64,000 nucleotides of DNA from Pyrinomonadaceae bacterium (GTDB lineage: Bacteria > Acidobacteriota > Blastocatellia > Pyrinomonadales > Pyrinomonadaceae), in assembly GCA_028284415.1 (NCBI GenBank), contig JANQRU010000005.1, forward strand, positions 186,001-250,000, given 5' to 3'. Shown piece by piece: positions 52,863 through 62,716 of the stretch. A program made the position numbers and the translations under genes. Every line of letters starts with the position of its first letter. The first letter of the stretch is position 1. The notes under the pieces were generated by a model, which did not search any database, had not been told where the DNA came from, and saw only the letters and a list, made by a program, of their open reading frames with translations.

Positions 52863-54941
52863 ATGAGTAACTCTCCAACCAACAAACTTCTAAGCCAAGC
52901 AAATAATTATTCACACCTGACTGTTCCGATCGGAGCAGTTGTAATTTTACTTGTTCTGCTTATTCCGCTTCCAGCTTTTTTGCTGGATATTTTGATTAGT
53001 TTTAACCTGATGGCAGCGGTCGTGATCTTGCTGGTTTCGATGTATATTTTGCAACCCGTAAAGTTTACATCTTTTCCTAATTTATTGCTTTTGATTACGC
53101 TTTATCGGCTTGCCTTAAACCTTGCGACTTCCCGCTTGATCCTAACTGATGGAAATTCGGGAGACTTTGCGGCAGGGGCTGTAATTAAAGCTTTTGGAGA
53201 GTTTGTAATTGGCGGAAACTATGTAGTCGGGGTAGTTATTTTCTTAATTTTGCTGGCGATTCAATTTATCGTGGTTAACCATGGTGCGGTGCGTTCATCG
53301 GAAGTCACTGCAAGGTTTACCTTAGACGCAATGCCCGGAAAACAGATGGCGGTTGATGCTGATCTGGCTGCTGGCGTGATTGATGAAAATGAAGCCCGAC
53401 AAAGACGAAAAGACATTACTCAAACCGCAGAATTTCACGGCTCAATGGATGGTGCAATCCGCTTTACTCAAAGAGACGCGATTGCTTCAATAATTATCGT
53501 TGCCGTAAACATCTGTGCAGGATTTGCGGTCGGAGTTCTGCAACACGGTTTATCTCTTACGGAGGCACTTAAAACTTACACAATTTTGACCGTTGGAGAT
53601 GGTGTTTCTGCGGCTGTTCCATCTCTTTTTATATCAGTTGCCGCCGCCGTTATAACTACACGTTCAGCCAGTGATTCAAGCATCGGAACGGAAATGAGCG
53701 GTCAGCTCTTAAATAATCCGAGACCGCTTTTTATTGCCTCAGGAGTTTTGGCATTTTTGGGTATCTTACCGGGAATGCCTCATGTAGCGTTTCTTTTGCT
53801 CGCTGCTGGAACAGGCGTAGTCGGATATTTTTCAATGCAAAGAGCCAAAGAGGTCGAGGCTGAAGCAACTGAAAAAGAAGAAGCCGAAAAACAAGCAGAA
53901 ATGAGCAGTACCCCTGAAAACATCGAGAGTTTACTAAAAATTGATGCACTCGCATTGGAGGTTGGATATGGTTTAGTTGGCTTAGTTAGCCAAGATGATT
54001 CTTTCCTCAACCGCATACGCGAAATTCGTCGTCAGACTGCTATTGAACTCGGTATAATTGTCCCTTCAGTTCATGTCACGGACAATCTCGAACTAGCTCC
54101 GCGTGAATATGCAATTTTACTAAAAGGAGAAAAAATTGCAGGCGGCGAAATTCACCCCGATGCACATCTGGCAATTGATCCGGGAGCTGTTCGTGAAAAG
54201 ATAAATGGAATTGAGACGGTTGATCCTTCGTTTGGTATGCCTGCGGTTTGGATCAGGCGTAGCGAAGACAGAGATAGAGCCGTCGCTGCGGGTTATACGG
54301 TCGTTGATCCGACCACTGTTATCTGTACTCATCTATCAGAAAACATCAAACATTACGCTCCTGAATTACTTGGCAGACAAGAAACCCGTCGTCTGCTTGA
54401 TGCTCTCTCTGAAACTCATCCTAAAACGGTTGAGGAAGCGACTCCGAAAGTTCTCAGCTTGGGTGAAACTCAGAGAGTTCTGCAAAACCTTCTCGCTGAG
54501 CAAGTTCCGATTCGTGACTTGGCTACGATCCTCGAAGCAATTACAGATGTCGGAGTCGTGACACGCGATGTCAATGCTTTGACGGAATCAGCCCGTTCCG
54601 CTCTCTCCCGAACTATCTCTTCGAGCCTTGCAAATGAAAGCGGCGAACTCTCTGTTGTCACCCTTGATCCGAAACTTGAAAACCAGATCGCAGATCGCCT
54701 CGGATTGCTCGGAGGTGCGTCAGAACAGCCTATTGAGCCTGAATTCGGTAAACAACTGCTCGAAAAAATTGAGGCTGCCTGCCAAGCTGCGGTTATGTCT
54801 CAACCCGTCGTTTTATGCTCCTCTATGATCCGTCCACACCTCAGAAAATTAACGGAACGGTTCTTGCCAGAGTTAAAAGTGATTGCCCATGGAGAAGTGG
54901 CTGCCAATGTTCAACTCATCTCAATGGGAACGGTAAATTAA
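52863..54941 (+). CDS. flhA: Flagellar type III export-gate protein FlhA, 692 aa
   Basis: FlhA forms the export gate ring in the inner membrane and docks chaperone-substrate complexes. Eight N-terminal helices (residues 20-330; PIGAVVILLVLLIPLPAFLL, LYRLALNLATSRLIL) carry the FHIPEP family signature, and the cytoplasmic domain spans residues 355-692. The ATG at 52863 gives the usual length; an upstream GTG frame would add 19 residues of non-family sequence. It opens the cluster, with a likely sigma-54 promoter upstream. Confidence 0.95.
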   Translation: MSNSPTNKLLSQANNYSHLTVPIGAVVILLVLLIPLPAFLLDILISFNLMAAVVILLVSMYILQPVKFTSFPNLLLLITLYRLALNLATSRLILTDGNSGDFAAGAVIKAFGEFVIGGNYVVGVVIFLILLAIQFIVVNHGAVRSSEVTARFTLDAMPGKQMAVDADLAAGVIDENEARQRRKDITQTAEFHGSMDGAIRFTQRDAIASIIIVAVNICAGFAVGVLQHGLSLTEALKTYTILTVGDGVSAAVPSLFISVAAAVITTRSASDSSIGTEMSGQLLNNPRPLFIASGVLAFLGILPGMPHVAFLLLAAGTGVVGYFSMQRAKEVEAEATEKEEAEKQAEMSSTPENIESLLKIDALALEVGYGLVGLVSQDDSFLNRIREIRRQTAIELGIIVPSVHVTDNLELAPREYAILLKGEKIAGGEIHPDAHLAIDPGAVREKINGIETVDPSFGMPAVWIRRSEDRDRAVAAGYTVVDPTTVICTHLSENIKHYAPELLGRQETRRLLDALSETHPKTVEEATPKVLSLGETQRVLQNLLAEQVPIRDLATILEAITDVGVVTRDVNALTESARSALSRTISSSLANESGELSVVTLDPKLENQIADRLGLLGGASEQPIEPEFGKQLLEKIEAACQAAVMSQPVVLCSSMIRPHLRKLTERFLPELKVIAHGEVAANVQLISMGTVN

Positions 54942-54991
54942 AAATTTTCTCCCACGAAAATCCTTAAATTACTACACAGGAAAATCAATCA

Positions 54992-56503
54992 ATGAACGTA
55001 AAAAAATATCGTGCTGCAACAACTCGTGAAGCTTTAGAAAAGATTAAAAGTGATCTTGGCGAAGATGCTTTTGTTTTAGAAACGAAGCAGGTTCGTGCAA
55101 GAGGGTTCTTCGGCTTTCGCGGTGAAAATCAAATTGAGGTAAGTGCTCTCGCACCTGATTTTGAAAAAACTGAGAAGAGAGAGGCAAAATCAACAAATGA
55201 CACAAGCATTCTGAATTTAGTGGATGATACTGTCGCCGAACCTGAAAGTGTTGAAGCCAAACCCAAAAGAAGAAAGAATAATTTCTTTGATTCGCTAAAA
55301 TCCCGTGCCGAAAACGATAGTGCGTCCGTAAAAATAATCCCTGATTTTCCGGAAATTCTCAAAGATGAAACATTACCTGAATCACCAAGGGCTGAAGCTT
55401 CTGCTCCGAAAAAGAAAATTGAAACAGTAGAAATTAGCTCTGAAGCTCCCAAAATCGTTCATAAAAGAAAACCCTCAAAAGTTGTAAAAAATAAAAAGCC
55501 TCTGAAAGAAACTAATTTAGCTCCTACAAATAATTCTTTGAACGATGATGCTCCCACAAACATCTCAAAGAGCGATTTGGATATTATTCGAGCTGAATTA
55601 CGTGAAGTAAAACATTCGATTAGGGCTTTTGCGACCCGCCAAAGCGTTCAGTTATTTTCAGGAAAAATTGATTTAGAATCTGAAGGCGAAATTTATGATT
55701 CACCATTTTATGATTCCTATATTGAATTAACAGCAACAGGTCTGAAACCCGAAACTGTCCGCAATCACCTCAATGAAATAATTCCTCAATTCAAACAAGG
55801 TCTTATCAAAGCAGACGAAATTTCACAAACTGTCCTCTATCATATTTTATCCTCAACCCTCACTTTTGAATCTGATCCTCTTAAAAAAGATTCAAAAAAT
55901 ATCCTGGCAATTATCGGTTCAACAGGGGTTGGTAAAACCACGACTCTCGCTAAACTTGCCGCTCGGGTTGCTCTACATGAAAACCGCCGTGTCGAACTCG
56001 TAACGCTTGATACTTATCGAATTGCAGCCGTTGAACAACTCAAAACTTATGCACAAATAATCGGTGCAGGTTGTCATGTAATCCGTTCGGTTTTTGAGCT
56101 TGATGCAATCTTAAATCGCTTACCTGATGACGTTACTGTTTTAATAGATACAACTGGTAAAAACCCGCATGATCTGGCAGACCAATATGAGGTTTCAGAT
56201 TATCTGAAAAAGCACGATGAGATTCGTAAATGTTTAGCTGTTCAAGCAGTAATGCACCCGATTGACGGTATCGCAGCGATGAAGAAATTTGAAATGTATG
56301 GTGCGGATTGCCTTGCCCTCACAAAAATTGATGAAACCACACGCCCGGGAGCTTTAGTTGAAATTATTTCCCAAAGCTCCCTTCCTCTCGTCTATTTTTG
56401 TAATGGACAGAGAGTACCTGAAGATTTACACGCTGCTACTTGCGAAAACTTTATCTCTCAAATTCTTAATAAAAAAGTTAAACCAATGGCAAAAGCTGCC
56501 TAA
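54992..56503 (+). CDS. flhF: Flagellar SRP-like GTPase FlhF, 503 aa
   Basis: FlhF sets the place of flagellum assembly. The N-terminal basic region (MNVKKYRAATTREALEKI) and long charged linker (about 50-200) precede an SRP-type NG GTPase with GSTGVGKTTTLAKLA (about residues 307-321), LDTYRIAAVEQLKTY, DTTGKNPHD and TKIDETTRPG. It sits between flhA and flhG, the classic order. The linker is longer and more Lys-rich than usual. Confidence 0.93.
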   Translation: MNVKKYRAATTREALEKIKSDLGEDAFVLETKQVRARGFFGFRGENQIEVSALAPDFEKTEKREAKSTNDTSILNLVDDTVAEPESVEAKPKRRKNNFFDSLKSRAENDSASVKIIPDFPEILKDETLPESPRAEASAPKKKIETVEISSEAPKIVHKRKPSKVVKNKKPLKETNLAPTNNSLNDDAPTNISKSDLDIIRAELREVKHSIRAFATRQSVQLFSGKIDLESEGEIYDSPFYDSYIELTATGLKPETVRNHLNEIIPQFKQGLIKADEISQTVLYHILSSTLTFESDPLKKDSKNILAIIGSTGVGKTTTLAKLAARVALHENRRVELVTLDTYRIAAVEQLKTYAQIIGAGCHVIRSVFELDAILNRLPDDVTVLIDTTGKNPHDLADQYEVSDYLKKHDEIRKCLAVQAVMHPIDGIAAMKKFEMYGADCLALTKIDETTRPGALVEIISQSSLPLVYFCNGQRVPEDLHAATCENFISQILNKKVKPMAKAA

Positions 56504-56509
56504 ATCAAG

Positions 56510-57421
56510 ATGAACGATCAAGCATCAACACTAAGACTTATTGCTCAAAACAATACGCAGAAAAACTCTATGTATTCAGAACAACAAGCTACAGAAACAA
56601 ATCCACCAAAAACCGTCCGACGTATGCGAAGCATTGCGATTTCCGGCGGAAAAGGAGGTGTCGGCAAATCCAATCTGTCGGTGAATCTGGCTCTTGCCTT
56701 AGGCTCAATTGGAAATAAAGTATCTCTTCTGGATGCAGATTTTGGATTAGCTAACGCCGACCTTCTCTGTGGTGTTACCCCCAAACATCATTTAGGTCAT
56801 GTGATAGCCGGATGGAAGGAACTAGATGATATTGCCGTTCAGATATCAAACGGAGTTCAATTGATCCCAAGTGGAAGCGGAATCGAAGAACTAGCGAATA
56901 TCTCTGTTTCCGCACACACGAATCTATTGCATAAGCTCGAAGCAATGGAACGCAGCTCAAATTTTATGTTGATTGATACGGCGGCGGGCATTTCGGAAAA
57001 TGTAACTGGTATCTTGATCTCGGCTGACGAAATTATTATTGTTGCTACCCCTGACCCCACCTCAATAGTTGATGCTTATGCAACCATCAAAATTATTTTG
57101 CGACATTCGCCTGAGAAACCTATCTTTGTTGTTGTCAATAACGTAGTTGGCGTCGGAGATGCCGAACAGGTTTTTGAACAGGTCAGTTATGTTTCAAAGA
57201 GATTTCTGAAACGCGAAGTAAATTTCTTAGGAATGATTCCAAATGACGATTTATTGGTCGAAGCCGTCCGAGAACAAATTCCTGTTCTTGAATATGCCCC
57301 GGAAGCCCCTTCAAGTCGGGCAATAAAATTAATTGCAAAACAAATACATTCGAGAAACCCAGCCGATCTGGCAACCACAGGTGAGGCTCAATCATTCTGG
57401 AACAGAATTATTTCTAAATAA
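56510..57421 (+). CDS. flhG: Flagellar number regulator FlhG/FleN (MinD-like ATPase), 303 aa
   Basis: A MinD-family ATPase with deviant Walker A KGGVGKSNLSVNLALALG (about residues 49-66), DADFGLANADLLCG and VATPDPTSIVDAYA. It restrains FlhF and sets flagellar number in many bacteria. It lies six bases after flhF. The N-terminal ~40 residues (with MRSIAI before the P-loop) could hold the FlhF-activating segment. Confidence 0.92.
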   Translation: MNDQASTLRLIAQNNTQKNSMYSEQQATETNPPKTVRRMRSIAISGGKGGVGKSNLSVNLALALGSIGNKVSLLDADFGLANADLLCGVTPKHHLGHVIAGWKELDDIAVQISNGVQLIPSGSGIEELANISVSAHTNLLHKLEAMERSSNFMLIDTAAGISENVTGILISADEIIIVATPDPTSIVDAYATIKIILRHSPEKPIFVVVNNVVGVGDAEQVFEQVSYVSKRFLKREVNFLGMIPNDDLLVEAVREQIPVLEYAPEAPSSRAIKLIAKQIHSRNPADLATTGEAQSFWNRIISK

Positions 57422-57460
57422 ACTAATCCTTAATTCTCCTAATTAAATAAATTCCCAATA

Positions 57461-58219
57461 ATGCTGCAACATTCTCCTGCTAATAATTACCAAAAGACTC
57501 AAGCTTATAAATCTAAAAAGTTTGGTCACAGCGAACGCGAAGAACTGATCACCAGTCATCTTAGCAAGGTAAAATTCATTGCTGATCGAATTGCTATTAA
57601 GCTGCCACCTTCAGTTGAAAAAGATGATTTGTATGGTGCAGGTGTTATCGGTTTGATTGATGCGGTCGAAAGGTTCGATCCAACCAAAGGAATAGCTTTC
57701 ACGACCTTTGCGGAAATGCGTGTTCGCGGTGCCATCTTAGACAGTTTGCGAGCATTAGATTGGGCTTCCCGCTCAACCCGTCGTCGCATCCGTGAAGTGC
57801 AAAAAGCTTACGATGAGATCGAGCGAAAAAATGGTCGTCCAGCCAAGGAAGAAGAGGTCGCTGAACATCTCGAAATTTCAATTGCTGAGTTGCACAAGGT
57901 TTTACAGGAAATGAGTGGGCTTAAATTAAATAACCTTGATGAAAGAGAAGAAGATACAGGTCTTTCTCTAATGGACACAATATCTGATAAAGGTGCTTCT
58001 CCGATTGAGGAATTAGAATATACCGAGCGACGCAGATTACTAACTGAAGCAGTTAATTTTCTTCCTGAAAGAGAGAAAAAAGTCATCTCTCTTTACTATG
58101 TAGAAGAATTAAATATGAAAGAAATAGCGGTAATTTTGGAAGTAACCGAATCGCGTGTTTCGCAGTTAAGAACCCAAGCAATCATACGATTACGCGGATA
58201 TATTGCTAAAAATTCATGA
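57461..58219 (+). CDS. fliA: Flagellar sigma factor FliA (sigma-28), 252 aa
   Basis: Sigma-28 transcribes late flagellar genes. Region 2 (YGAGVIGLIDAVERFDPTKG), region 3 (RRRIREVQKAYDEIERKNGR) and region 4 (VNFLPEREKKVISLYYVEEL, then MKEIAVILEVTESRVSQL) are intact and length is typical. Its stop overlaps fliM as ATGA, so translation is coupled. An anti-sigma FlgM is not seen in the window. Confidence 0.93.
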   Translation: MLQHSPANNYQKTQAYKSKKFGHSEREELITSHLSKVKFIADRIAIKLPPSVEKDDLYGAGVIGLIDAVERFDPTKGIAFTTFAEMRVRGAILDSLRALDWASRSTRRRIREVQKAYDEIERKNGRPAKEEEVAEHLEISIAELHKVLQEMSGLKLNNLDEREEDTGLSLMDTISDKGASPIEELEYTERRRLLTEAVNFLPEREKKVISLYYVEELNMKEIAVILEVTESRVSQLRTQAIIRLRGYIAKNS

Positions 58220-59202
58220 GAACTAACGAAATACTTTCAAATGAAGAAATGTCTGCACTCTTACCTGAAAATGAACAGGGTGAAGAGGCAAGAGATCGTG
58301 CTAAGCGTTCTAAAGTTGTCCCGTATAATTTTCGGCGACCTGATCGGCTTTCAAAAGAGCAAGTTCGTTCGATATATCTTCTACACGATCTTTTTGCACA
58401 CGGACTTTCATCAAGTCTTCCGCTTTTTTTACGGGCGATAGCCGAGATCAATTTAATATCTGTTGAACAACAATCTTATGGAGATTACCTACGTGGTCTT
58501 TCCGATCCAACAACTATTTTCACAATTGCTTCAAAAAGCTTACGCGGAATGTTCGCCATCGAAATTAATTCCTCAATAGCTTTTCCGATAATTGACCGTA
58601 TGCTTGGTGGATCAGGCAAACCGCTTGAAGAAAAAAGAGCGGCGACAGAGTTAGAACTTAATATCCTCGAAGGTTTTTTGGCGGTCTGTACGGACAATTA
58701 CCGAGAAGCTTGGAAACCAGTCCTTGAAATTGAAACGGAAGTCGTCGGAAAAGAAACAAATCCACAACTTGCACAGGTCGTTGCTCCTAACGAAGTCGTC
58801 GCAACCATTGTTTATCAAATAAGTATTGGCGAAGCACATGGTTCTATGAGCATATGTTTGCCCGTTGCAATGGTTGAAAATATTATCGAAAAATTCACTC
58901 CGGCAACGTATTCAGCCAATAAAGAAACTCCAGCGGAATCAACAAAAGCATTGCTGCGAACTCTTTCTAAAGTAGATTTATCTGTTACCGCTGATTTAGA
59001 CCGATTACCTGCCGCCGTTTCTGACCTAACTAACTTAAATATTGGCGATGTTTTACGAACAAATCATCGGGTTGAAAAGCCCCTCAATGTAAGCGTCAAT
59101 GGTGTAAAAAAGTTCGCCGGAAGAGTCGCTGCTGTTGATGGAAGAATGGTCATTCAAATCACTGAAAAGCAAAAATCTGATACTGCCAATTCCAATACTT
59201 AA
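58216..59202 (+). CDS. fliM: Flagellar motor switch protein FliM, 328 aa
   Basis: FliM forms the C-ring with FliG and FliN and binds CheY-P. The N-terminal EILSNEEMSALLPEN corresponds to the CheY-binding LSQxEIDALL. The middle domain (about 45-230) contains YNFRRPDRLSKEQVRSIYLL and MLGGSGKP. The C-terminal SpoA domain (about 250-328) follows. It overlaps fliA by four bases. Confidence 0.93.
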   Translation: MRTNEILSNEEMSALLPENEQGEEARDRAKRSKVVPYNFRRPDRLSKEQVRSIYLLHDLFAHGLSSSLPLFLRAIAEINLISVEQQSYGDYLRGLSDPTTIFTIASKSLRGMFAIEINSSIAFPIIDRMLGGSGKPLEEKRAATELELNILEGFLAVCTDNYREAWKPVLEIETEVVGKETNPQLAQVVAPNEVVATIVYQISIGEAHGSMSICLPVAMVENIIEKFTPATYSANKETPAESTKALLRTLSKVDLSVTADLDRLPAAVSDLTNLNIGDVLRTNHRVEKPLNVSVNGVKKFAGRVAAVDGRMVIQITEKQKSDTANSNT

Positions 59203-59219
59203 AAAAGCCTGTTTAATTT

Positions 59220-59705
59220 ATGAATATGGAAAATTCACCGTTTAATATAGATCGCTTACTGAATGTCGAAATGGACGTTATCGTCCGTTTTGGACTCACG
59301 GAAATGCCTCTCCAAGACATTGTTAACTTTGGAAACGGCTCAATGATAGAACTTAACAGAACGGTTGATGATCCGGTTGAATTGCTGGTTAATAATCTTC
59401 CTTTTGCTCAAGGTGAGGTCGTTGTAGTTGATGGATATTACAGCATAAAGATAACCAAGCTTCATTCTCAAAATGGCGGTTTAAATGGTCTAAATGGTAA
59501 TTCCGATACTTCAAAAGAGAATGAACAAGATGCCACAGTTAATCCTCAAACAAAACAAAATGTAGCTGAACAAACTGACAAGCCTGCTCAACCTCAGCCA
59601 AAAGCTGACGAACAAAAACCCAAACAACAAAACCCAGATCAAGACAAGAATCCGTCCCCTAAACCTAAAGCCCCTGAAGCCAACGCTCCAAAAGAGGAAA
59701 ATTAA
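59220..59705 (+). CDS. fliN: Flagellar motor switch protein FliN, 161 aa
   Basis: The SpoA domain fills residues 8-85 (LLNVEMDVIVRFGLTEMPLQ, then GEVVVVDGYYSIKITKL). It partners FliM in the C-ring. The remaining ~75 residues are Gln/Pro/Lys-rich, low-complexity and probably disordered, which is unusual for FliN, whose extensions are normally N-terminal. Confidence 0.9.
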   Translation: MNMENSPFNIDRLLNVEMDVIVRFGLTEMPLQDIVNFGNGSMIELNRTVDDPVELLVNNLPFAQGEVVVVDGYYSIKITKLHSQNGGLNGLNGNSDTSKENEQDATVNPQTKQNVAEQTDKPAQPQPKADEQKPKQQNPDQDKNPSPKPKAPEANAPKEEN

Positions 59706-59714
59706 GAGGTAAAT

Positions 59715-60158
59715 ATGAATATACAAATTGAGATATTAGCAGCACTTTCAGTTTTTGGATTACTAAGTTTTATAGTTTCTGTTTTTAGTTATTTATCAAT
59801 GCAGAAACTCAAAACTTTGGCTAAATATAACAATAAACAAATTATCTTTTTGGAAGACTCTCTTTTTGAATGTGAGAAAGAACTTGAAAAGAACAGAATT
59901 CGTGTTGAAAATCAATCAAGGTTTCTAAGTTCACTAGAAAATAGTGCTCCAAAACCAAAAGAGCTTAAAGAAGAAACTTTTGATGCTGCAACTCAAAGAG
60001 AAAGTTCGGAAATAAACCTAACCGAACAAAAGCACAAAGTTCTATCCCTTGCTCAAAACGGACAAGATTCACGTTCAATTGCAGAAAAATTGGGGATGAT
60101 GCCGGGCGAAGTAGAACTCATCGTAAACCTAAACCGCCCTCTTCAAAGCTACTCTTAA
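59715..60158 (+). CDS. Membrane coiled-coil protein with C-terminal HTH, 147 aa
   Basis: One membrane helix (residues 4-27) is followed by a coiled coil (about 30-80). The C-terminus (HKVLSLAQNGQDSRSIAEKL, then GMMPGEVELIVNLNR) is a short helix-turn-helix of the type seen in DUF6115 and other flagellar-operon proteins. GAGGT precedes the ATG. Found between fliN and flgF, it probably has a motility-linked role that is not yet known. Confidence 0.65.
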   Translation: MNIQIEILAALSVFGLLSFIVSVFSYLSMQKLKTLAKYNNKQIIFLEDSLFECEKELEKNRIRVENQSRFLSSLENSAPKPKELKEETFDAATQRESSEINLTEQKHKVLSLAQNGQDSRSIAEKLGMMPGEVELIVNLNRPLQSYS

Positions 60159-60174
60159 AAATTGGAAAAAGCTT

Positions 60175-60906
60175 ATGAATAACGGATTATATGCAGCATT
60201 TTTAGGAATGCGTGCCAGACAAAGAACACTCGAAGTCCAAGCAAATAACATTGCTAATGCTTCCACCACAGGATTTAAGGCTGAACGACTTATGTATGGT
60301 TCGGTCGAAGCCATTGAGCAAGGCTCTGAAACTCAACAAGGGCTTGTATCAGGAGTAACAACCACTCACAAAACAGATTTCTCGCAAGGCTCAATCCGCG
60401 AAACTGGAAGAAATTTGGATGTGGCAATCAATGGTGATGGCTTTTTACAAATCCAAACCCAGCAAGGTGCTCGTTACACAAGAGCGGGCAATTTAACGTT
60501 GGATGCTACGGGTCAGCTGGTTACCAAAAACGGTGATTTAGTTGTTGGACAAAATGGACCGATAACTGTTCCAAAAGGCGGAGAATTGTCTATTGGAAAA
60601 GACGGATCATTATCAGTTGATGGAAACAATTTTGAAAAACTCAAAATTATCCGCTTTGAAAACCCTGTTAACGCCTTACAAAAAGAAGGAAGTTCCTTAT
60701 TTTCCCTGACTGGCGAAGAACAACCGCAGGATGATGCAAAATCGAGTGTTTTACAAGGAACTTTAGAATCTTCAAACATCAACTCGGTCACAGAAATGGC
60801 TGCGATGATTAAAAACAACCGCGAATTCGAATCACTCCAGCGTTCGATCTCGCTAATGATGAATGATTTAGGACGAAAGATCTCAAGCGAGATCGGAAGA
60901 ATTTAA
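60175..60906 (+). CDS. flgF: Flagellar basal-body rod protein FlgF, 243 aa
   Basis: A rod protein with the N-terminal GLYAAFLGMRARQRTLEVQA, then NNIANASTTGFKAER, and the C-terminal heptad region ESSNINSVTEMAAMIKNNRE. It is shorter than FlgG and lies just before it; the DGFLQIQTQQGARYTRAGNL motif is shared by both. The FlgF label follows gene order and length and could swap with a FlgG-like paralogue. Confidence 0.85.
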   Translation: MNNGLYAAFLGMRARQRTLEVQANNIANASTTGFKAERLMYGSVEAIEQGSETQQGLVSGVTTTHKTDFSQGSIRETGRNLDVAINGDGFLQIQTQQGARYTRAGNLTLDATGQLVTKNGDLVVGQNGPITVPKGGELSIGKDGSLSVDGNNFEKLKIIRFENPVNALQKEGSSLFSLTGEEQPQDDAKSSVLQGTLESSNINSVTEMAAMIKNNREFESLQRSISLMMNDLGRKISSEIGRI

Positions 60907-60921
60907 CGGAGGATTATATTT

Positions 60922-61713
60922 ATGCCGAACAGAGCATTATTAACAGCTGCAACAGGTATGCAGGCTCAACAACAAAATGTAGATAACATTGCGAATAACC
61001 TCGCTAATGCTTCAACAACGGGTTTTAAGCGAAGTCGTATCGAATTTCAAGATTTGATGTATCAAAATTTACGTGCCGCCGGCGGTGCAGTAAATGCTTC
61101 AACCAATCTTCCGGTCGGTCTTCAGATCGGTCTTGGTACACGCTCAATTGCCAATATGCGTTCATATCTACAAGGCGATTTTAAGCAAACAGATAATCCG
61201 CTCGACACAATAATTGAAGGAAGTGGTTTCTTTCAGATTCGTCAAGCTAACGGAGATTTAGCTTATACAAGAGCGGGGGCTTTCAAAGTTGATAATCAGG
61301 GACAGATGGTAACTGCGAATGGTGATGCACTAGAGCCATCAATCACGATTCCAACTGAAGCTACCTCTATTACGATCGGAAAAGACGGAACAGTTTCGAT
61401 AACAACCCAAGGGCAAGCTAACCCCCAAAACGTCGGGCAAATACAGCTCGCTGTTTTCCCAAACCCTGCGGGTTTAGAAGCAATCGGTGGAAACCTTTTC
61501 AAAGAAACTGGATCTTCTGGACAAGCTGTTGTCGGAACACCGAACACAAATGGATTCGGAAGTATCGGGCAGGGTTTTCTAGAAGGTTCAAATGTAAATG
61601 TCGTTGAAGAACTCGTTAATATGATCTCAGCACAAAGAGTCTATGAAACAAATTCAAAAGTTATAACAACGGCTGACCGTATGCTTGGAACAATCAATCA
61701 AGCTGTTAACTAA
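60922..61713 (+). CDS. flgG: Flagellar distal rod protein FlgG, 263 aa
   Basis: The N-terminal LLTAATGMQAQQQNVDNIAN, GSGFFQIRQANGDLAYTRAG and the C-terminal EGSNVNVVEELVNMISAQRV are FlgG hallmarks; 263 aa is the standard length. A strong Shine-Dalgarno GGAGGA precedes the ATG. It forms the drive shaft that P- and L-rings surround. Confidence 0.93.
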   Translation: MPNRALLTAATGMQAQQQNVDNIANNLANASTTGFKRSRIEFQDLMYQNLRAAGGAVNASTNLPVGLQIGLGTRSIANMRSYLQGDFKQTDNPLDTIIEGSGFFQIRQANGDLAYTRAGAFKVDNQGQMVTANGDALEPSITIPTEATSITIGKDGTVSITTQGQANPQNVGQIQLAVFPNPAGLEAIGGNLFKETGSSGQAVVGTPNTNGFGSIGQGFLEGSNVNVVEELVNMISAQRVYETNSKVITTADRMLGTINQAVN

Positions 61714-61739
61714 TTCATAAACAATTTCATTTATCCCAC

Positions 61740-62711
61740 ATGAAAAAAGTAATTATTTCATTTTCGATTTTTACATTTTTGCTTGTACTTTGTATTCAAA
61801 ATACTTCTGCACAAAGTAAAGCTTATATTTCTGTAAAGTCACAAACTATTATTGAAAATGAAATAATTTATTTGCGGGATATTGCAAAGATTTCAGGCAA
61901 ACAAGAATCTGTCGAACTTCTGAAAAAAATTTCACTTGGTTATTCCCCAAACGTTGGAATGGTCAGAGAAATTCCTGTTCGCAAATTGAATCTTTCCATT
62001 GCTGCGGCAGGATTTTCACCAAATGATTTTTCAATAAGCTCGCCTGAAAAGATTTTTGTAAAAAGAGCAAGTCAGAAAATCGAAGAAATTCAGATTCGTG
62101 AAAGTGTCAAAAAAGCAATTTTTAAGCAATTTGAAGATAGCGAAATTTCAATCAGTATTTTGCGTTTAGACATACCTGCTTCGGTTGAAGCCCCTCTCGG
62201 AAATGCTGAAATAAACACCGACCTTTCAAAAATTCGCAATGTTTTTGCACCTTTTTATCTACCCATAGAAATCCGCATTAATGGCAAAAGATACAGGCTA
62301 ATATCTGCCAAAGTGGAAATTGAAGCTTTTGCAGAAGTTTTTGTTGCAGCAAATGATTTAGCAAAAAACAAAAGAGTTAAAGTTTCCGATGCTGTTTTGA
62401 AGAAGATAAGACTGAAAAAACCGCTTTTAAGTTATTTGTATAAAAAAGAAGACTTACGCGGAATCAAAACAATCCGTGATTTATCCAAAAACTCAGTATT
62501 AACTAGGGATTCGATTGTTAAAGACATCGTTATCAAATCAGGTGATCTGGTTCGTATTGTCGGTCAATCAGGCAAATTACAGCTTGTTGTCACTGGCGAA
62601 GCCCGTGCAAGTGGACGAATCGGAGACCGCATCACCGTAAAAAATCTACAATCCAAAAAAATCATTCAAGCCACGGTCTTTGATGAAGGCGTGGTCAAAA
62701 TATTTTTCTAA
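61740..62711 (+). CDS. flgA: P-ring assembly protein FlgA, 323 aa
   Basis: The signal peptide (residues 1-24, ending QNTSAQ) predicts periplasmic export. The C-terminal SAF domain (about 200-323, VFVAANDLAKNKRVKVSDAV, VLTRDSIVKDIVIKSGDLVR) is the chaperone part that helps FlgI form the P-ring. It is longer than the enteric FlgA (219 aa) through its N-terminal half. It lies directly before flgH and flgI. Confidence 0.9.
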   Translation: MKKVIISFSIFTFLLVLCIQNTSAQSKAYISVKSQTIIENEIIYLRDIAKISGKQESVELLKKISLGYSPNVGMVREIPVRKLNLSIAAAGFSPNDFSISSPEKIFVKRASQKIEEIQIRESVKKAIFKQFEDSEISISILRLDIPASVEAPLGNAEINTDLSKIRNVFAPFYLPIEIRINGKRYRLISAKVEIEAFAEVFVAANDLAKNKRVKVSDAVLKKIRLKKPLLSYLYKKEDLRGIKTIRDLSKNSVLTRDSIVKDIVIKSGDLVRIVGQSGKLQLVVTGEARASGRIGDRITVKNLQSKKIIQATVFDEGVVKIFF

Positions 62712-62716
62712 AAGCT

